DNA from: Iris pallida
Lineage: Eukaryota > Streptophyta > Magnoliopsida > Asparagales > Iridaceae
Assembly (NCBI GenBank): GCA_029216955.1
Contig: JANAVB010010791.1
Coordinates: 1,506,982 to 1,570,981 of the forward strand
Reading direction: 5' to 3'
DNA length: 64,000 bases
Position 1 is the first letter of the stretch; each line of letters starts with the position of its first letter. Both the position numbers and the translations under genes were made by a program. The notes below the pieces were generated by a model that saw only the letters and a program-made list of their open reading frames with translations, did not search any database and had not been told where the DNA came from. Shown in pieces: positions 43,450-54,620 of the stretch.

Positions 43450-44085
43450 GTCTTGATTGGAAACATTTAGGCTACTGTCACGACGGAGGACAATGAGTTG
43501 CTCCTAGTATAGCCGACGTTGATAGAGGTCAAGGACATTATTTTTGGCACGAGGGGCGATCGGGCTGTAGAACAGAACGGGTTTACGGGGAACTTCTTCC
43601 ACAAGTGCTGGGAGGTGGTTGTTGAGGATGTGCTTGAGGTGGTGGTTGCCTGCTTCCAAGGGTTAGGTTACCCCAAGGCTGCTTCTAGCACCCTCCTTGT
43701 CCTCGTGCCGAAAAAGCCTAACCGTCTTTCCTTTGCGGATTTTTGCCCATGAGTATGTGCAGTTACTTTAACAAGATCATTTCCAAAGTGATAACCACCA
43801 GAATGACGGGGATCCTTCTGAAAATTATCTCCAATGAGCAGTATGCCTTCGTCTGCGATCATGAGATAGTGGACAACATTCTCCTTTTCCAGGACCTCAT
43901 CAACTATATGGGGTGCAATAAGAGAGGAAGGAACATGGCGATTAAGATGGACATGGAGAAGGCCTATGACCGAGTGGACTGGAATTTCATGATATGGGTA
44001 TTGCGGGCCTTTAGTTTAACGGAGGGGTGGATAGACATTATTTGGCATTCAGCCTCTAATCTTTGGTTCTCCGTGGTGGTCATTT
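43450..44085 (+). pseudogene. LINE 2 reverse transcriptase N-terminal part
   Basis: The product has IEVKDIIFG, then EQNGFTGNFFHKCW (normally PGPDGF) and LVLVPKKPNRLSFADF in 43519-43752. A second frame follows (43743-44085) with NKIISKVITTRM, a QYAFV motif and IKMDMEKAYDRVDWNFM. It stops before the catalytic DD motif: LINE similarity ends near 44085. Frameshift near 43750 and internal stops. Confidence 0.8.
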
Positions 44086-44673
44086 TGTAAAAATCGAAAA
44101 TTTTTCTTAAACAAGGTTAGCACTACAAAGAGTCCAAATAAAAATGCATGTAATAGAAATGTGTACTTGAACAACAGTCACATAACTTGTCATTGATATG
44201 TTAAAACTCAGTGCAGTTATCATAAGTTTATCCTACTAACAATGTCATATGTTTGCATAAAAAATAACCAGGTGAATATGCCAAGTTTCTTTCTATGCAT
44301 TATAATAAAAGCAATTTTAAGATTACTCGCGTTTACATCAAAAACCAATAAAAACAAATAGTAGGTAGACATTCATCAACTATGGCCAAAAAGTAGGAAA
44401 GGCTATATGTTGACTGTAACACTAATGGTCTAAAAGAAATGGATGAAAATTTTTAAGATGAAAGAACATAGGAACAAAATAGCCATTCTCTATATATTAT
44501 CATTTTTTCATTCAAAAATGGATGAAAATTTGAGATAGATTGGCCATAGAATTTAGCAAAAGAAAACTCCCCCCACTTTTAACAACATGAAAACAAATAT
44601 AGGCTGACATCGAGTATCCAACTAAATGACCAAAACAATTATCTGGAAATTGCTGAGAAACCCAATTTCGTGA
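44086..44673. other. AT-rich DNA, nothing recognised
   Basis: Stops in all frames, no repeat structure seen, no match to the neighbouring elements. It may be old host DNA or an unidentified repeat. Confidence 0.3.
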
Positions 44674-46433
44674 TGGGCTTTTATGAAATGCCTACCCGCT
44701 GGATGAGTTTTATGAAATGCCCAGAATTAAGTATTTTCACGTTAAATATTCCAAGATTCCCTTTTAGATGCCACCCGCTGGAAACTGCTATTTTTATAAT
44801 ACCGAAACTACCCCTCCGCGCGAATTGGTCATCTATATGTATTTGAATTCAAAAAACTCAGATCTGGATTGCGATTTTCGTCTTCTTTTTTACGAAAAAT
44901 TTGAATTCCATTGCTCTCATCTTCAGCAGAGATCGCAAAGATCGTTCGTAGTTCGGTGTGCTTTTCTTCGGTCGAACTCAGATCATCGCTCGTCATCATC
45001 ATCACCATCATCATCATCTTCATCGACGTCAATTGTGGAGAGAAGATCTTTCTTCTTCTTTTCCATAAGAATTATCATCGCTTTGAAAGAAGAACGAAAC
45101 TCTTTATTCCTGAAAAAACTAAATTACACGGAGAATGGCCATTCTCCTACGTTTTAACACTGGAAATGACCATTCTCCGTGTAAATTAACACGGAGAATG
45201 CCATTCTCCGTTTTATTTAAAACGGAGAATGACATTCTCCGTGTTTCTAACACGGAGAATGGCCATTCTCTTGCGTTTTAACACTGAAATGACCATTCTC
45301 CGTGCTAAATTACACGGAGAATGACCATTCTCCGTTTTATTCATTCTCCGTGTAAATTAACACGGAGAATGCCATTCTCCGTTTTATTTAAAATGGAGAA
45401 TGACATTCTCCTGCATTTTAACACGGAGAATGGCCATTCTCCTGCGTTTTAACACTGAAATGACCATTCTCCGTGCTAAATTACACGGAGAATGACCATT
45501 CTCCGTTTTATTTAACACGGAGAATGACCATTCTCCGTTTTATTTAACACAGAGAATGTCATTCTCCGTTTTATTTAAAACGGAGAATGCCATTCTCCTG
45601 CATTTTAACACTGAATTAACCATTCTCCGTGCTAAATTACACGGAAAATGCTATTCTCCGTTTTATTTAACACGAAGAATGGTCATTCTCCTGTGTTTTA
45701 ACACTGGAATGACCATTCTCCATGATAAACTACACGGAGAATGGCATTCTCCGTAAAATTAAGACGGAGAATAGTCATTCTTCGTGTAATTTAGCACGGA
45801 GAATGGTCATTCTCCGTGTAAATTAAGACGGAGAATGCCATTCTCCGTGTAAATTAAGATGGAGAATAACATTCTCCGTATTACTAACACGGAGAATGAC
45901 CACCCTCATGCGAAATTAATATTTTTCGTGTTCTAACACGGAGAATGACCATTCTCCTGCATTTTATGGTCAGCTGAAACTTTGGAGAGCCATAACTTTT
46001 GACTGGGAGGTCGAAACGAGGTCCCGTTTGTCGCAAAATAAGCGTATCGTCGAGGATACTGAAAGTAACGGCTTTATCGTTAGACGGTCTTCCGAAATTT
46101 TAGAATCGCAAAAAAATGATGTTTGGACCTCCGTTTTAGCACTTTTGCCGTTTGTCCCGGTCTTTCCGAAATTTTTCGACGAGTTTTTGAAGATTTTTGA
46201 GGAGAAAACCTAGATTCGAAAGTGAGCAGCGTATGGAAGAAGATGAAGTATCGAAACATTTTTTTAAGAGCAGTTTCGTGGATGTTTTCAATAAATTAAA
46301 AGGAAGGGCAAAATGGTTATTTGGAACCTGCTTTGGATAAGTTTCTCTAATTCTGGGCACGCGATGAAAATTTTTTTAGCGGTTGGTTTTACATAAAACT
46401 TTTTTAGTTTTTGGGCATTTCATAAATCCTCCC
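44674..46433. mobile_element. Probable non-autonomous terminal-inverted-repeat element carrying the palindrome array
   Basis: The two ends share inverted text. The left end reads TTTTATGAAATGCC and, slightly inside, ATGCCCAGAATTAAG. The right end reads, in reverse complement, GGATTTATGAAATGCCC and GTGCCCAGAATTAG. That order suits a Mutator-like or similar element of about 1.76 kb. The left 300 bp and right 470 bp are ordinary sequence; the middle is the palindrome array. A clear target duplication was not found (flanks CCCAATTTCG and CCCAACAATT are only suggestive), so the borders are provisional. Confidence 0.5.
45120..45960. repeat. Array of about 20 short palindromes, core CGGAGAATG-CATTCTCCG
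   Basis: Each unit is a dyad of the form ACGGAGAATGNCCATTCTCCGT, mostly 18-22 bp, separated by spacers of about 10-20 bp. Common spacers are TTTTATTTAA, TAAATTA and GCGTTTTAACACTG. A higher-order period of 170 bp is visible: 45183-45343 is repeated almost exactly at 45353-45513. Some units are half-sites or mutated on one arm. ORFs across it are incidental. Confidence 0.92.
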
Positions 46434-46712
46434 AACAATTATTGTTTCCATGTTTTTTGTTGCCTTCTCCTATCGACAGACAAGGTCATCTTCTCTGCAT
46501 GTTTGTGGGTTGTTTATCCCAGCTTAAATAGACGAACAAGAACAAGCAAGATGAAGAAAGGCATCGTCTCACCTAACCCTCCCTCATTCGTCTCACCTCA
46601 CTCTTATTTTTATATTTTCTTATTTGAATGAGCATGTAAAAACGGATAGTCAATGCCTTTGCATAAGAGTGCCGAAGCTACTTATATTATGTTCTTTGAC
46701 TTGTAGCATGTC
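46434..46712. other. Unassigned DNA between two elements
   Basis: About 280 bp, AT-rich, with no ORF or repeat of note. It ends at the ATCTC duplication of Copia 2. Confidence 0.3.
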
Positions 46713-46717
46713 ATCTC

Positions 46718-47330
46718 TGTTGGAGTGGGTGGAGTTTCCAACCTATGTGGAAAATACACAGAAGTTGGATTGGATATTTCTATATATAGTAGGAATATCC
46801 CAATGGAGTTGGATTGGGTATTCCTATACATAATAGGAATATATCAATGGTTTAGATTGAGTATTCCTAGATATAGTAGAATATCTCAATTAGTTGTGGG
46901 TTTGAGGCTATATATACTAGGTGTTTCCTCACCATAAAATATATCTCAAAAAGTAAGCAAGAGTGTTTTACAATATTTGAGAGAGAGAAAGAATTGAAGA
47001 CTGTTGTGAAGGAGATATCGTTTCGAATAATTTTTTGACATCTCTTGTTCTTCGGAGTCTGCAATCATGTTTTCTTCTCTCAAGTGAGTTGTAGTGATCC
47101 GTTTGGATCGGGAGGAGCTTGTAGAGGGTGTATTCTCTTTATTCCATTAGTGGAGGTTCTTCAAGGTTGGACTCCGATCGTCTCGTGGTTTTTTCTATTT
47201 TGGTTTTCCACGTCAAAAATTTTTGTGTCTGCGATTTATGTTTGGCATTTTTGGTTTATATGCTTTTTGCTCAGTTCTCTCGCAGGACTCTCTGGTTTGG
47301 GGAAACATTTTTCGTGCTTCGTTCCTATCA
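46718..47330 (+). repeat. Copia 2 5' LTR
   Basis: 613 bp, TGTTGGAGTGGG to TTCCTATCA. The U3 part has three tandem units of about 44 bp (from 46764, 46809 and 46852). Each contains an inverted pair around GGGTATTCCTA-TAGGAATATCC. The R/U5 part matches that of Copia 3; the U3 does not. Confidence 0.85.
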
Positions 47331-47414
47331 GAGGGGTATCAGAGCCAGGTTCAGAGAAGTGCCAGGAGTTGACCGTCAAACCGAGAAACAGAGATGGACA
47401 TGAAGCCACACGCA

Positions 47415-48139
47415 TGGTAAACCTGTATGGTACCAACTATCACTACTGGAGGAGCAAGATGAAGGATTTGCTATTTGTCAAGAAGTTGCATCTACCGGTA
47501 TTTGCTTTCGAAAGGCCCAGTGGTAAATCAAAAGAGGACTGGGATTTCGAGCATATACAGGTGTGTGGTTACATAAGGCAGTTCATTGACAAAAATGTGT
47601 ATAATCATGTTACTAGTATTGAGTACGCGAGGACACTGTGGGATAAGCTGGAATCTTTGTATGCTAAGAAGACCGGGGTAAATAAGTTGTTCCTAATCCG
47701 GATGATGATGGGTCTACGGTACAAAGATGGTGCGTCCATTACAGATCACTTGAGTAAGTTCCAGGGCATGGTTGACCAGTTATCCTCGATGGGAGTCAAG
47801 TTTGACGACAATGTTCAGGGACTTTGGTTGCTATGTATATTGCCAGACTCGTGGGAGACCGTACGAGTATCTATGATCGCTTCTGCTCCGGAAGGTGTGG
47901 TCAGTTTAGAGTTTGCCAAGAGCAGAGTATTGAATGAAGAGATGTGGAGACGTTCTCAGGACACTTCATCCACATCCAACTCAGAGGCGCTAGTTTCAGA
48001 GAGCCGTAGAAAGGATAAAAGCAGGAATCCAGGTGGTGGCAGAGAAAAAAGCAGAGGTATGTCCAAGGGTCGGTACAAGGACTCGGAATGTTACTATTGT
48101 GGCAAGAAGGGCCACATCAAATGGAACTGTTTCGCTTGA
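47415..48139 (+). pseudogene. Copia 2 gag
   Basis: From RMVNLYGTNYHYWRSKMKDLL the frame covers the UBN2-type capsid region (WDKLESLYAKKTGVNKLFLI, LPDSWETVRVSM), a basic Ser/Arg-rich linker and an intact zinc knuckle CYYCGKKGHIKWNC. It ends at a TGA where Copia 3 has Trp, so the gag-pol frame is cut right after the knuckle. The ORF is open upstream into the LTR; the true start is likely the ATG near 47397, beside the PBS region. Confidence 0.82.
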
Positions 48140-51100
48140 AAGAGAGGGAAGAAGGGCGACAAAGGGAAGCAAAGTGAGAACACTACAACGACGACCTCGA
48201 CACATGGAGGCGACGTGATCGTCGTAGGTGATGAGGTTGTTATGAACCTCGCTTGCGATAAAAATTCTTGGTTGTGGACTCGGGTGCTTCAGCACACGTA
48301 TCTCACAATAGGGCACTATTTGACACTTATACGACAGGCGACTGTAGAGTGTTAAAGATGGGCAACAGAGATGTGTCGAAGGCAGTTGCCATTGGAGATG
48401 TGCATGTGAGAACGAAGACGGGTGCAGTTCTTGTTCTCAAAGATGTCCTTTATGTCCCTGATATCCGTTTCAACCTGGTATTGGTTGGAAGGTTGGATGA
48501 CGAGGGCTTCTTCAATCTCTTCGAAAATGGTCAGTGGAAGCTTTCCAGAGGTTCGATGGTAATTGCCAAAGGAAGCAAGAACTTCGGACTCTACTATATG
48601 GAGGGAAGCACACAGAAGACACATGAGGTGAACGCACTCAGTGATGCATCTACCGAGTTGTGGCACAGTAGCCATATCAGCGAGATGGGGATAAGCTACT
48701 TGGTGAATAGAAAGGTAATTCCAGGGCTAAATTCTATAAAATTGGAGACGTGCATGTACTGTTTAGCAGGAAAGCAAAATATGGTGTCTTTCCAAAGTCA
48801 CCCAAGTTCGAGGAAGCCGGCGTTGCTCGCATTGATTCACTCGGATGTCTGCGGTCCTATAAAGGTAAAATCCATTGGTGGGGTGCTTCTTATTTTATGA
48901 CATTTATTGATGATTATTCCAGAAAGGTTTGGGTCTATGCCTTAAAGACCAAGGATCAGGTGTTGTCCACTATCAAAGAGTTTCAGGCTTCTGTTAAAAG
49001 GGAGACGAGCAAGATGCTGCTATGTGTTCGGTCAGACAATGGCGGCGAGTACATTGTCCCCTTTGATGCTTATTATAGAGAGTAAAGGATACGACACCAG
49101 AAGACTCCGCCCAAGACACCCCAGCTCAATGGTATAGCGGAGTGAATGAACATGACACCGATGGAGAGGGTACGATGTTTGCTATCAGAGGCAAACTTAT
49201 CGGACAGTTACTGGGTGAGGCTCTTTATACTGCTGCTTATACTATTAATTTATCTCCTAGTGCTCCTTTACAGGGTGATGTGCCTGACAAAGTATGGTAC
49301 GGCAAAGAGTCGCCGTACAGTTACCTGTGAGTGTTTGGTTGTAAGGCCCTCATGCATGTACCGAAGGACAAGAGATCCAAAGTTGAGTCGAAGACGAGGC
49401 AGTACGTCTTTGTCGGCTACGGTCGGGATGAGTTTGGCTATAGACTCTACGACCCTGTGGGAAGAAAGCTCTACATAAGCAGGGACGTGGTATTCATCGA
49501 GAATCAGACCATGACCAACACTTGGGATTCCGAGATGCCTTCTGAGGCTGTCGCAGAGGATCCAGTTATGGGGGAGCCAGTACATGGAGTTTCTCCTAAC
49601 CTTGATCATCAGCCTGCTGATGGTTGTCAAGATAACCCTCAGGAGGATGAGCTTGCCGGGGAGGTAGTTCTTGAATGGGAGGAGGTTATTGATATACAGC
49701 CCGCACTAGTGGTTCCGTTGAAGAGGAGCGACAGAGGCCGTCGACCATCTACGAGATACTCATCATATGAGTATGTGCTACTGAATAATGGGGGAGAGCT
49801 CAAAAGTTTCACAGAGGCTATGGACGACGAACATAGACAGAATGGATAGAGGCTATGCAAAAGGAGATGAGTTCCTTACAAGCCAACTCCACTTATAATC
49901 TGGTGCGATTACCAAAGGGCAAGAAGGCTTTGAAAAATTGATGGGTGTTCAAGGTGAAGCAGACAGATGATGGTACTCACCCTCGATACAAAGCGAGCCT
50001 GGTAGTTAAAGGTTACGGTCTACGGAAGGGCATAGATTATGATAAGATCTTTTCGCCAGTCATCAAACAGTCGGCTATTCGGGTGGTGCTAGCATTGGTA
50101 GCCAGTTTCGACTGGGAGGTCGAGCAGATGGACATGAAGACGGCATTCTAATATAGTAATCTTAAGGAGGATTTGTACATGGAGCAAGCAGAGGGATTCT
50201 ATGAGAAGGACAAGTCGCACTTGGTCTGTCGGTTGAGAAAGAGTTTGTATGGTCGGAAGCAGGCTCCGAGATAGTGGTACAGAAAGTTTGAATCGTTTAT
50301 GGGGTAGCATGGTTATGCACGGATGACATCGGACCACTATGTATTTGTGAGATACTCTGCCGATGATGATTTCATCATTTTACTGCTTTATGTTGATGAT
50401 ATGCTACTGGTGGATCGAAATACCACTCGGATAATGGAGTTGAAGCGCCAACTGGACGCGACCTTTTCTATGAAGGATTTAGGCATAGCGAAGACTATTC
50501 TTAGGATGAAGATCAGCCAAGAGAGAGAAAGAGTCCAAGCTGTGACACTCATCCCAAAAGAAGTACATTTATCGGATACTTCAGTATTTCGGGATGGATG
50601 GGTCGAAGAAAGTGAGTAACCCCCTTGTAGCTCACTTTAAGTTTACTAAGGAACAATATCCATCTACCAAGATGAGAAGGAAGATATGGAGTGGGTTCCA
50701 TATGCTTCAGCTGTGGGAACCCTCATGTATGCTATGGTGTGTATGTGGCCAGACATCGCTCACGCAGTTGGCACAGTTAGCAGGTATCTTTCCAATCCTG
50801 AAAGGGTATATTAGAGTGCGGTCAAGTGGGTTGTACGGTACCTTCAGGGCACTAGCGATTGGAGGCTTTCCTTTGGTGGTGACGAGCCAAAGCTGGTCGG
50901 GTTTAGTGACATTGATACGGCTAGAGATGTAGACACGAGGCGCTCGACTTTGGGCTATGTGATGATGTTTGCTGGTGGAGTGGTATCGTAGCAGTCGCAA
51001 TTGCAGAAATGTGTTGCTTTGTCGACGACAGAGGCAGAGTACAATACGGCGACAGAGGCTTGCAAGGAGTCGTTGTGGATGAAAAAGTTGCTGCAGGAAG

Positions 51101-51363
51101 TGAGGCTAAAGCAAGAGCAGTATACTTTGCTTTACAATAGCCAGAGTGCCATTTACCTTGTGAAGAACCATACATTTTATAGTCGGTCCAAGTACATTGA
51201 GACTCGGTATCATTGGATACGGGATGTGGTTGAGAAGAAGGACGTGATGCTTGAGAAGATTCATATAGATGACAACGGGGCAGATATGTTCACGAAGGTT
51301 CTTCCAAGAGGAAAGTTCGAGTACTACAGGAGGATCGTCAGGATGACGACTTCCTCAACATAG
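48140..51363 (+). pseudogene. Copia 2 pol (protease, integrase, RT, RNase H)
   Basis: Pieces in order are as follows. 48268-48900: protease VVDSGASAHVSH and integrase zinc domain. 48750-49085: integrase core with the second catalytic Asp intact in VRSDNGGEY. 49331-49849: linker. 49945-50151: RT N-part (KGYGLRKGIDYDKIFSPV). 50323-50619: RT with LLYVDDMLLV. 51001-51363: RNase H (STTEAEYNTATEACKESLWMKKLL). A one-base loss before the protease, an internal TAA/TGA pair near 49085-49145 and later stops disable it. The frame changes between RT and RNase H inside the purine run at 50520-50534, as in Copia 3. Confidence 0.85.
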
Positions 51364-51380
51364 TTGTGAAGGGGGAGATT

Positions 51381-52690
51381 TGTTGGAGTGGGTGGGATTT
51401 CCAACCTATGTGGAAAATACCCCAGAGTTGGATTGGGTATTTCTATATATAGTAGGAATATCCCAATGGAGTTGGATTGGGTATTCCTATTAGGGGTGTG
51501 CATCGGTCGGTGGTCGACCTATATTTGGTCCCAACCGAAGTCGAACCGAAGTTAATCGGTTTAAAAATAAACAAAACCAAACCGAACCAACCAAATGGTC
51601 GGTTCGGTTTTAAAACCGACCGACTTGGTTCGATTTGGATCGGTTCGACTTGGTCGATTTTGATCACATAAAAAAATGGGCTGTATGTTTTTTTTCTTTT
51701 GTAAAACCTCAGTCAACTTCTACTTTGCAACAGTAAATATAATTCAGCAGCTTCAATTCAACTTGCGCTTTGCAGGTGGAAAAAAATGCCAATTATACAT
51801 TAAAAAATGATATACATTCAACCAAAAGCCCCTTTCATGTGCACATGAGCAATTAGAAAAGAATAGGAGCCGTCAGCACTTCTCTTCGAGACTAGAAAGA
51901 GAGAGAGAGAGAGAGATCTCTTTCAACTTTAACTTGATAAATGGCTGTGATGTGAATAAATGAACCAAATATGTATAATACAACCCAATGAACACATACC
52001 CAACCGGCCAACCCTAATTAATTAACAAAGATTTGGTTCGGTTCAGTTCGGTTTAGACGGTTTTTGGCATAACCAAACCGTGAACCGAACCGATCAGTTT
52101 TTAAAAAATTGAAGCCGAACCAAACCAACCGAACCATCAGTTCGGTTTAAAACCAATCAGTTCGGTTTGGCTTGGTTCGATTTGGTCGGTTTGACTTAAT
52201 TGTGTACAGCCGTAATTCCTATATATAATAGAAATATATCAATGGTTTAGATTGAGTATTCCTACATATAGTAGAATACCTCAATTAGTTGTGGGTTTGA
52301 GGCTATATATACTAGGTGTTTCCTCACCATAAAATATATCTCAAAAAGTAAGCAAGGGTGCTCTACAATATTTGAGAGAGAGAAAGGATTAAAGACTATT
52401 GTGAATACGAGATCGCTTTGAATAATTTTTTGACATCTTTTGTTCTTCGGAGTTTGCAATCAAGTTTGCATCGGAAGGAGCTTGTAGAGGGTGTACTCTT
52501 TATTCTATTAGTAGAGGTTCTTCAGGGTTGGACTCTGATCGTCCCGTAGTTTTTCCCATTTGGGTTTTTTATGTCAAAAATTTCTGTATCTGCAATTTGT
52601 GTTTGGCATTTTTGGTTTGTGTACTTTTGCTCGGTTCTCTCGTAAGACTTTCTGGTTTGGAGGAACATTTTCTGCACTTCGTTCACATCA
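51381..52690 (+). repeat. Copia 2 3' LTR, interrupted by a MITE
   Basis: Matches the 5' LTR on both sides of the MITE. Without the MITE and one duplication copy it is 578 bp, slightly shorter than the 5' LTR. Confidence 0.88.
51491..52214. mobile_element. hAT-like MITE 2, 724 bp
   Basis: A perfect 8-bp duplication ATTCCTAT (51483-51490 and 52215-52222) flanks it. The ends TAGGGGTGTGCA and TGTACAGCCGTA are imperfect inverted repeats (9 of 12). Both subterminal parts are dense in CGGTTCGGTTTGG and its complement, so the element folds back. The middle is AT-rich with a (GA)n tract at 51897-51917. No ORF. An 8-bp duplication and TAGGG ends fit non-autonomous hAT elements. Confidence 0.85.
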
Positions 52691-52695
52691 ATCTC

Positions 52696-53035
52696 GACCC
52701 TATTTTACTTCTTTTGGTTAGAATCATTTCGCTTACCTTGGGCTACTTGGTTGAATAAGAAGTTAGGGGTGCCGAGTCATGCAACCATTAAGAGCATATT
52801 AGTACCTAAATAATAAAAAAACAAAAGAAGTGAATCATATCATGACTCACTCATCACTTTATCAAAGAAAGAAAAGGCAAATAAGAACTTATCCTTACTA
52901 GGATAACATGGAGGAGTTTGTTCTAGGCCTAGTACTCCAGGTGTCGTCGCCAACGATTAATGGTGTTAGCGTGTTTAATAAGGAAGTTGTGCTAGGCCTA
53001 CAATACTAGTTGTAACCATTAAGGGTCAATGGTGT
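52696..53035. other. Unassigned DNA between Copia 2 and Copia 3
   Basis: About 340 bp without a coding sequence. Two diverged direct copies of a unit of about 60 bp (CTAGGCCTA ... AATGGTGT) occur at 52920-53035. Confidence 0.35.
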
Positions 53036-53040
53036 CAATC

Positions 53041-53832
53041 TGTTGGGAAAGAAGCGCGAAAACCTTTTTCCAAACCGGAGAGTACCTGCGAGAGGACCGA
53101 GCAATACAACGCACGAACCAAAAAACAACCACACAAAACAATCCACGCAGACACAGAGAATTTTTGACATAGAAAACCCTTGCGGTAAAAACCACGGGAC
53201 GATCGGAGTCCAATCCTGAGAAGCCTCTACTAATGGAATAGAAGAATTACACCCTCTACAAACTCCTCCCGATCCAAATCGGATCCCCACAACACTCAGA
53301 GATAAGAACAATGATTACAAGGCTACGAAGAGCGAGAACGACGAGTAGAGATTACCCGAACACGATCTCCTTCGAATAGCGACCTTCAATCCTCCGTCTT
53401 CTTCTCCGAAGTTGCAATGGCACTCTTGCCTCCTTCTCCTCTTTTCTTGTGTTACGTTGCGTTATGAATTAGGGTTTGGAAATCCCAACTTAACTCTCCA
53501 ATCCCGCAACCAACCTGGACCGTTAGATTAGATCCAGTGGTGAAAAGTCACCCTAAAATCCGCTTCAGCCCCCGACGACACAGAGTTCGGCCAGAACTCT
53601 GTGTCGGACAACCAGCACTGGCCGACCATATTCTGGAATGGGGAGGCAGAGTTCGGCCAGAACTCTTCCTGGGGCAGAGTTCGGCCCGAACTCGGCCCCC
53701 ATGCTTCCAGCAGCTCCCTGCAGCTCCATCAGCAGCCCCCACTTCCTCTCCGAGCTTCTTCGACACACGAACGGTGCTCGTCGCACTCCGGGGTCTTCTC
53801 CACATAGGTTGGGAACCCCACCCACTCCAGCA
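53041..53832 (-). repeat. Copia 3 3' LTR
   Basis: On the minus strand it opens TGCTGGAGTGGG (a change from TGTTGG) and closes CTTTCCCAACA. The U3 carries repeated GAGTTCGG and CCGAACTC words at 53580-53700, some forming palindromes such as GAGTTCGGCCCGAACTC. The polypurine tract AAGGGGGAGATT lies at 53833-53844. Confidence 0.92.
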
Positions 53833-53849
53833 AATCTCCCCCTTCACAA

Positions 53850-54620
53850 CTATGGAAAGGATATCGTCATCCCGACGATCTGTCTGCAGTACTCAAACTT
53901 TCCCCTTGGTAGAATCTTCGTGAACATATCAGCTCCGTTGTCATCTGTATGAACCTTCTCAAGCTCCGCGTCCTTCTTCTCAACCACATCCCGTATCCAA
54001 TGATACCGAGTCTCGATGTGTTTGGACCGGCTATGAAACGTCTGATTCTTCACAAGGTGAATAGCACTCTGACTGTCGCAAAGCAAAGTATACTGCTCTT
54101 GCTTCAGTCCCATTTCCTGCAGCAGCTTCTTCATCCACAGTAACTCCTTGCAAGCCTCCGTCGCCACAATGTACTCTGCCTCTGTCGTCGACAAGGCAAC
54201 ACACTTCTGCAACCGCGACTGCCACGATATTGTTCCTCCCGCAAACATCATCACGTAGCCTGAAGTCGATCGTCTCTTGTCTACATCTCCAGCCATATCA
54301 GCGTCGGTATACCCAACCAGCTTCGGCTCGTCACCACCAAAGGAGAGTCTCCAACCAGCAGTGCCCTGAAGATATCGTAAAATCCACTTGACCGCACTCC
54401 AATGTACCCTTCCAGGATTTGAAAGGTACCTGCTAACCGTACCAACTGTATGAGCAATATCTGGCCTCGTACACACCATGGCATACATCAGGCTCCCCAC
54501 AGCTGAAGCATATGGAACCCGCTCCATATCTTCCTTTTCGTCCTCGGTAGATGGACACTGCTCCTCAGTGAGCTTAAAGTGAGCCGCGAGGGGGGAACTC
54601 ACTTTCTTCGACCCGTCCAT
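53850..54620 (-). pseudogene. Copia 3 RNase H (C-terminal pol)
   Basis: A 256-residue open frame from MDGSKKVSSPLAAHF. It contains YADAVGSLMYAM-type text, YTDADMAGD, RSTSGYVMMFAGG, STTEAEYIVATEACKELLWMKKLL, DSQSAIHL and ETRYHWIRD, the usual copia RNase H blocks, and ends in a natural stop. It is in a different frame from the RT upstream. The shift falls in the CT-rich run at 54681-54694 (14 bases, where 15 would keep the frame). Confidence 0.88.

Larger units (their letters stand above)
33446..44085 (+). mobile_element. LINE 2, L1-type, in three pieces
   Basis: One plus-strand LINE occupies 33446-35599, 39316-40183 and 43450-44085. F and D are the inserts. Order is leader and ORF1 (DUF4283-type), ORF2 endonuclease, then reverse transcriptase. 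At the D joint the reading frame continues across the break (RDDA then LIGNI), which proves the pieces belong together. The LINE stops abruptly after the first RT motifs near 44085, with no poly-A, so the 3' part was lost. A 34-base run of C lies at 33862-33895. Confidence 0.8.
46718..52690 (+). mobile_element. Copia 2, decayed Tork/Tnt1-like copia
   Basis: Flanked by the perfect 5-bp duplication ATCTC (46713-46717 and 52691-52695). LTRs are 46718-47330 and 51381-52690, the latter enlarged by a hAT-like MITE. The primer-binding region (GGTATCAGAGCCAGG) starts at 47335. The gag-pol order is complete but broken by many stops and frameshifts. A polypurine tract (GAAGGGGGAGATT) precedes the 3' LTR. 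It is related throughout its coding part to Copia 3. Confidence 0.9.

Noticed and set aside
45120..45960. CRISPR-like array
   Set aside because: Repeats are regular and palindromic, but the spacers are short, similar to one another and the context is plant transposon DNA with no cas genes.
53537..53923. Plus-strand ORF of 128 residues, repeated at 58446-58835
   Set aside because: Lies in the two Copia 3 LTRs, antisense to the element; repeated because the LTR is repeated.
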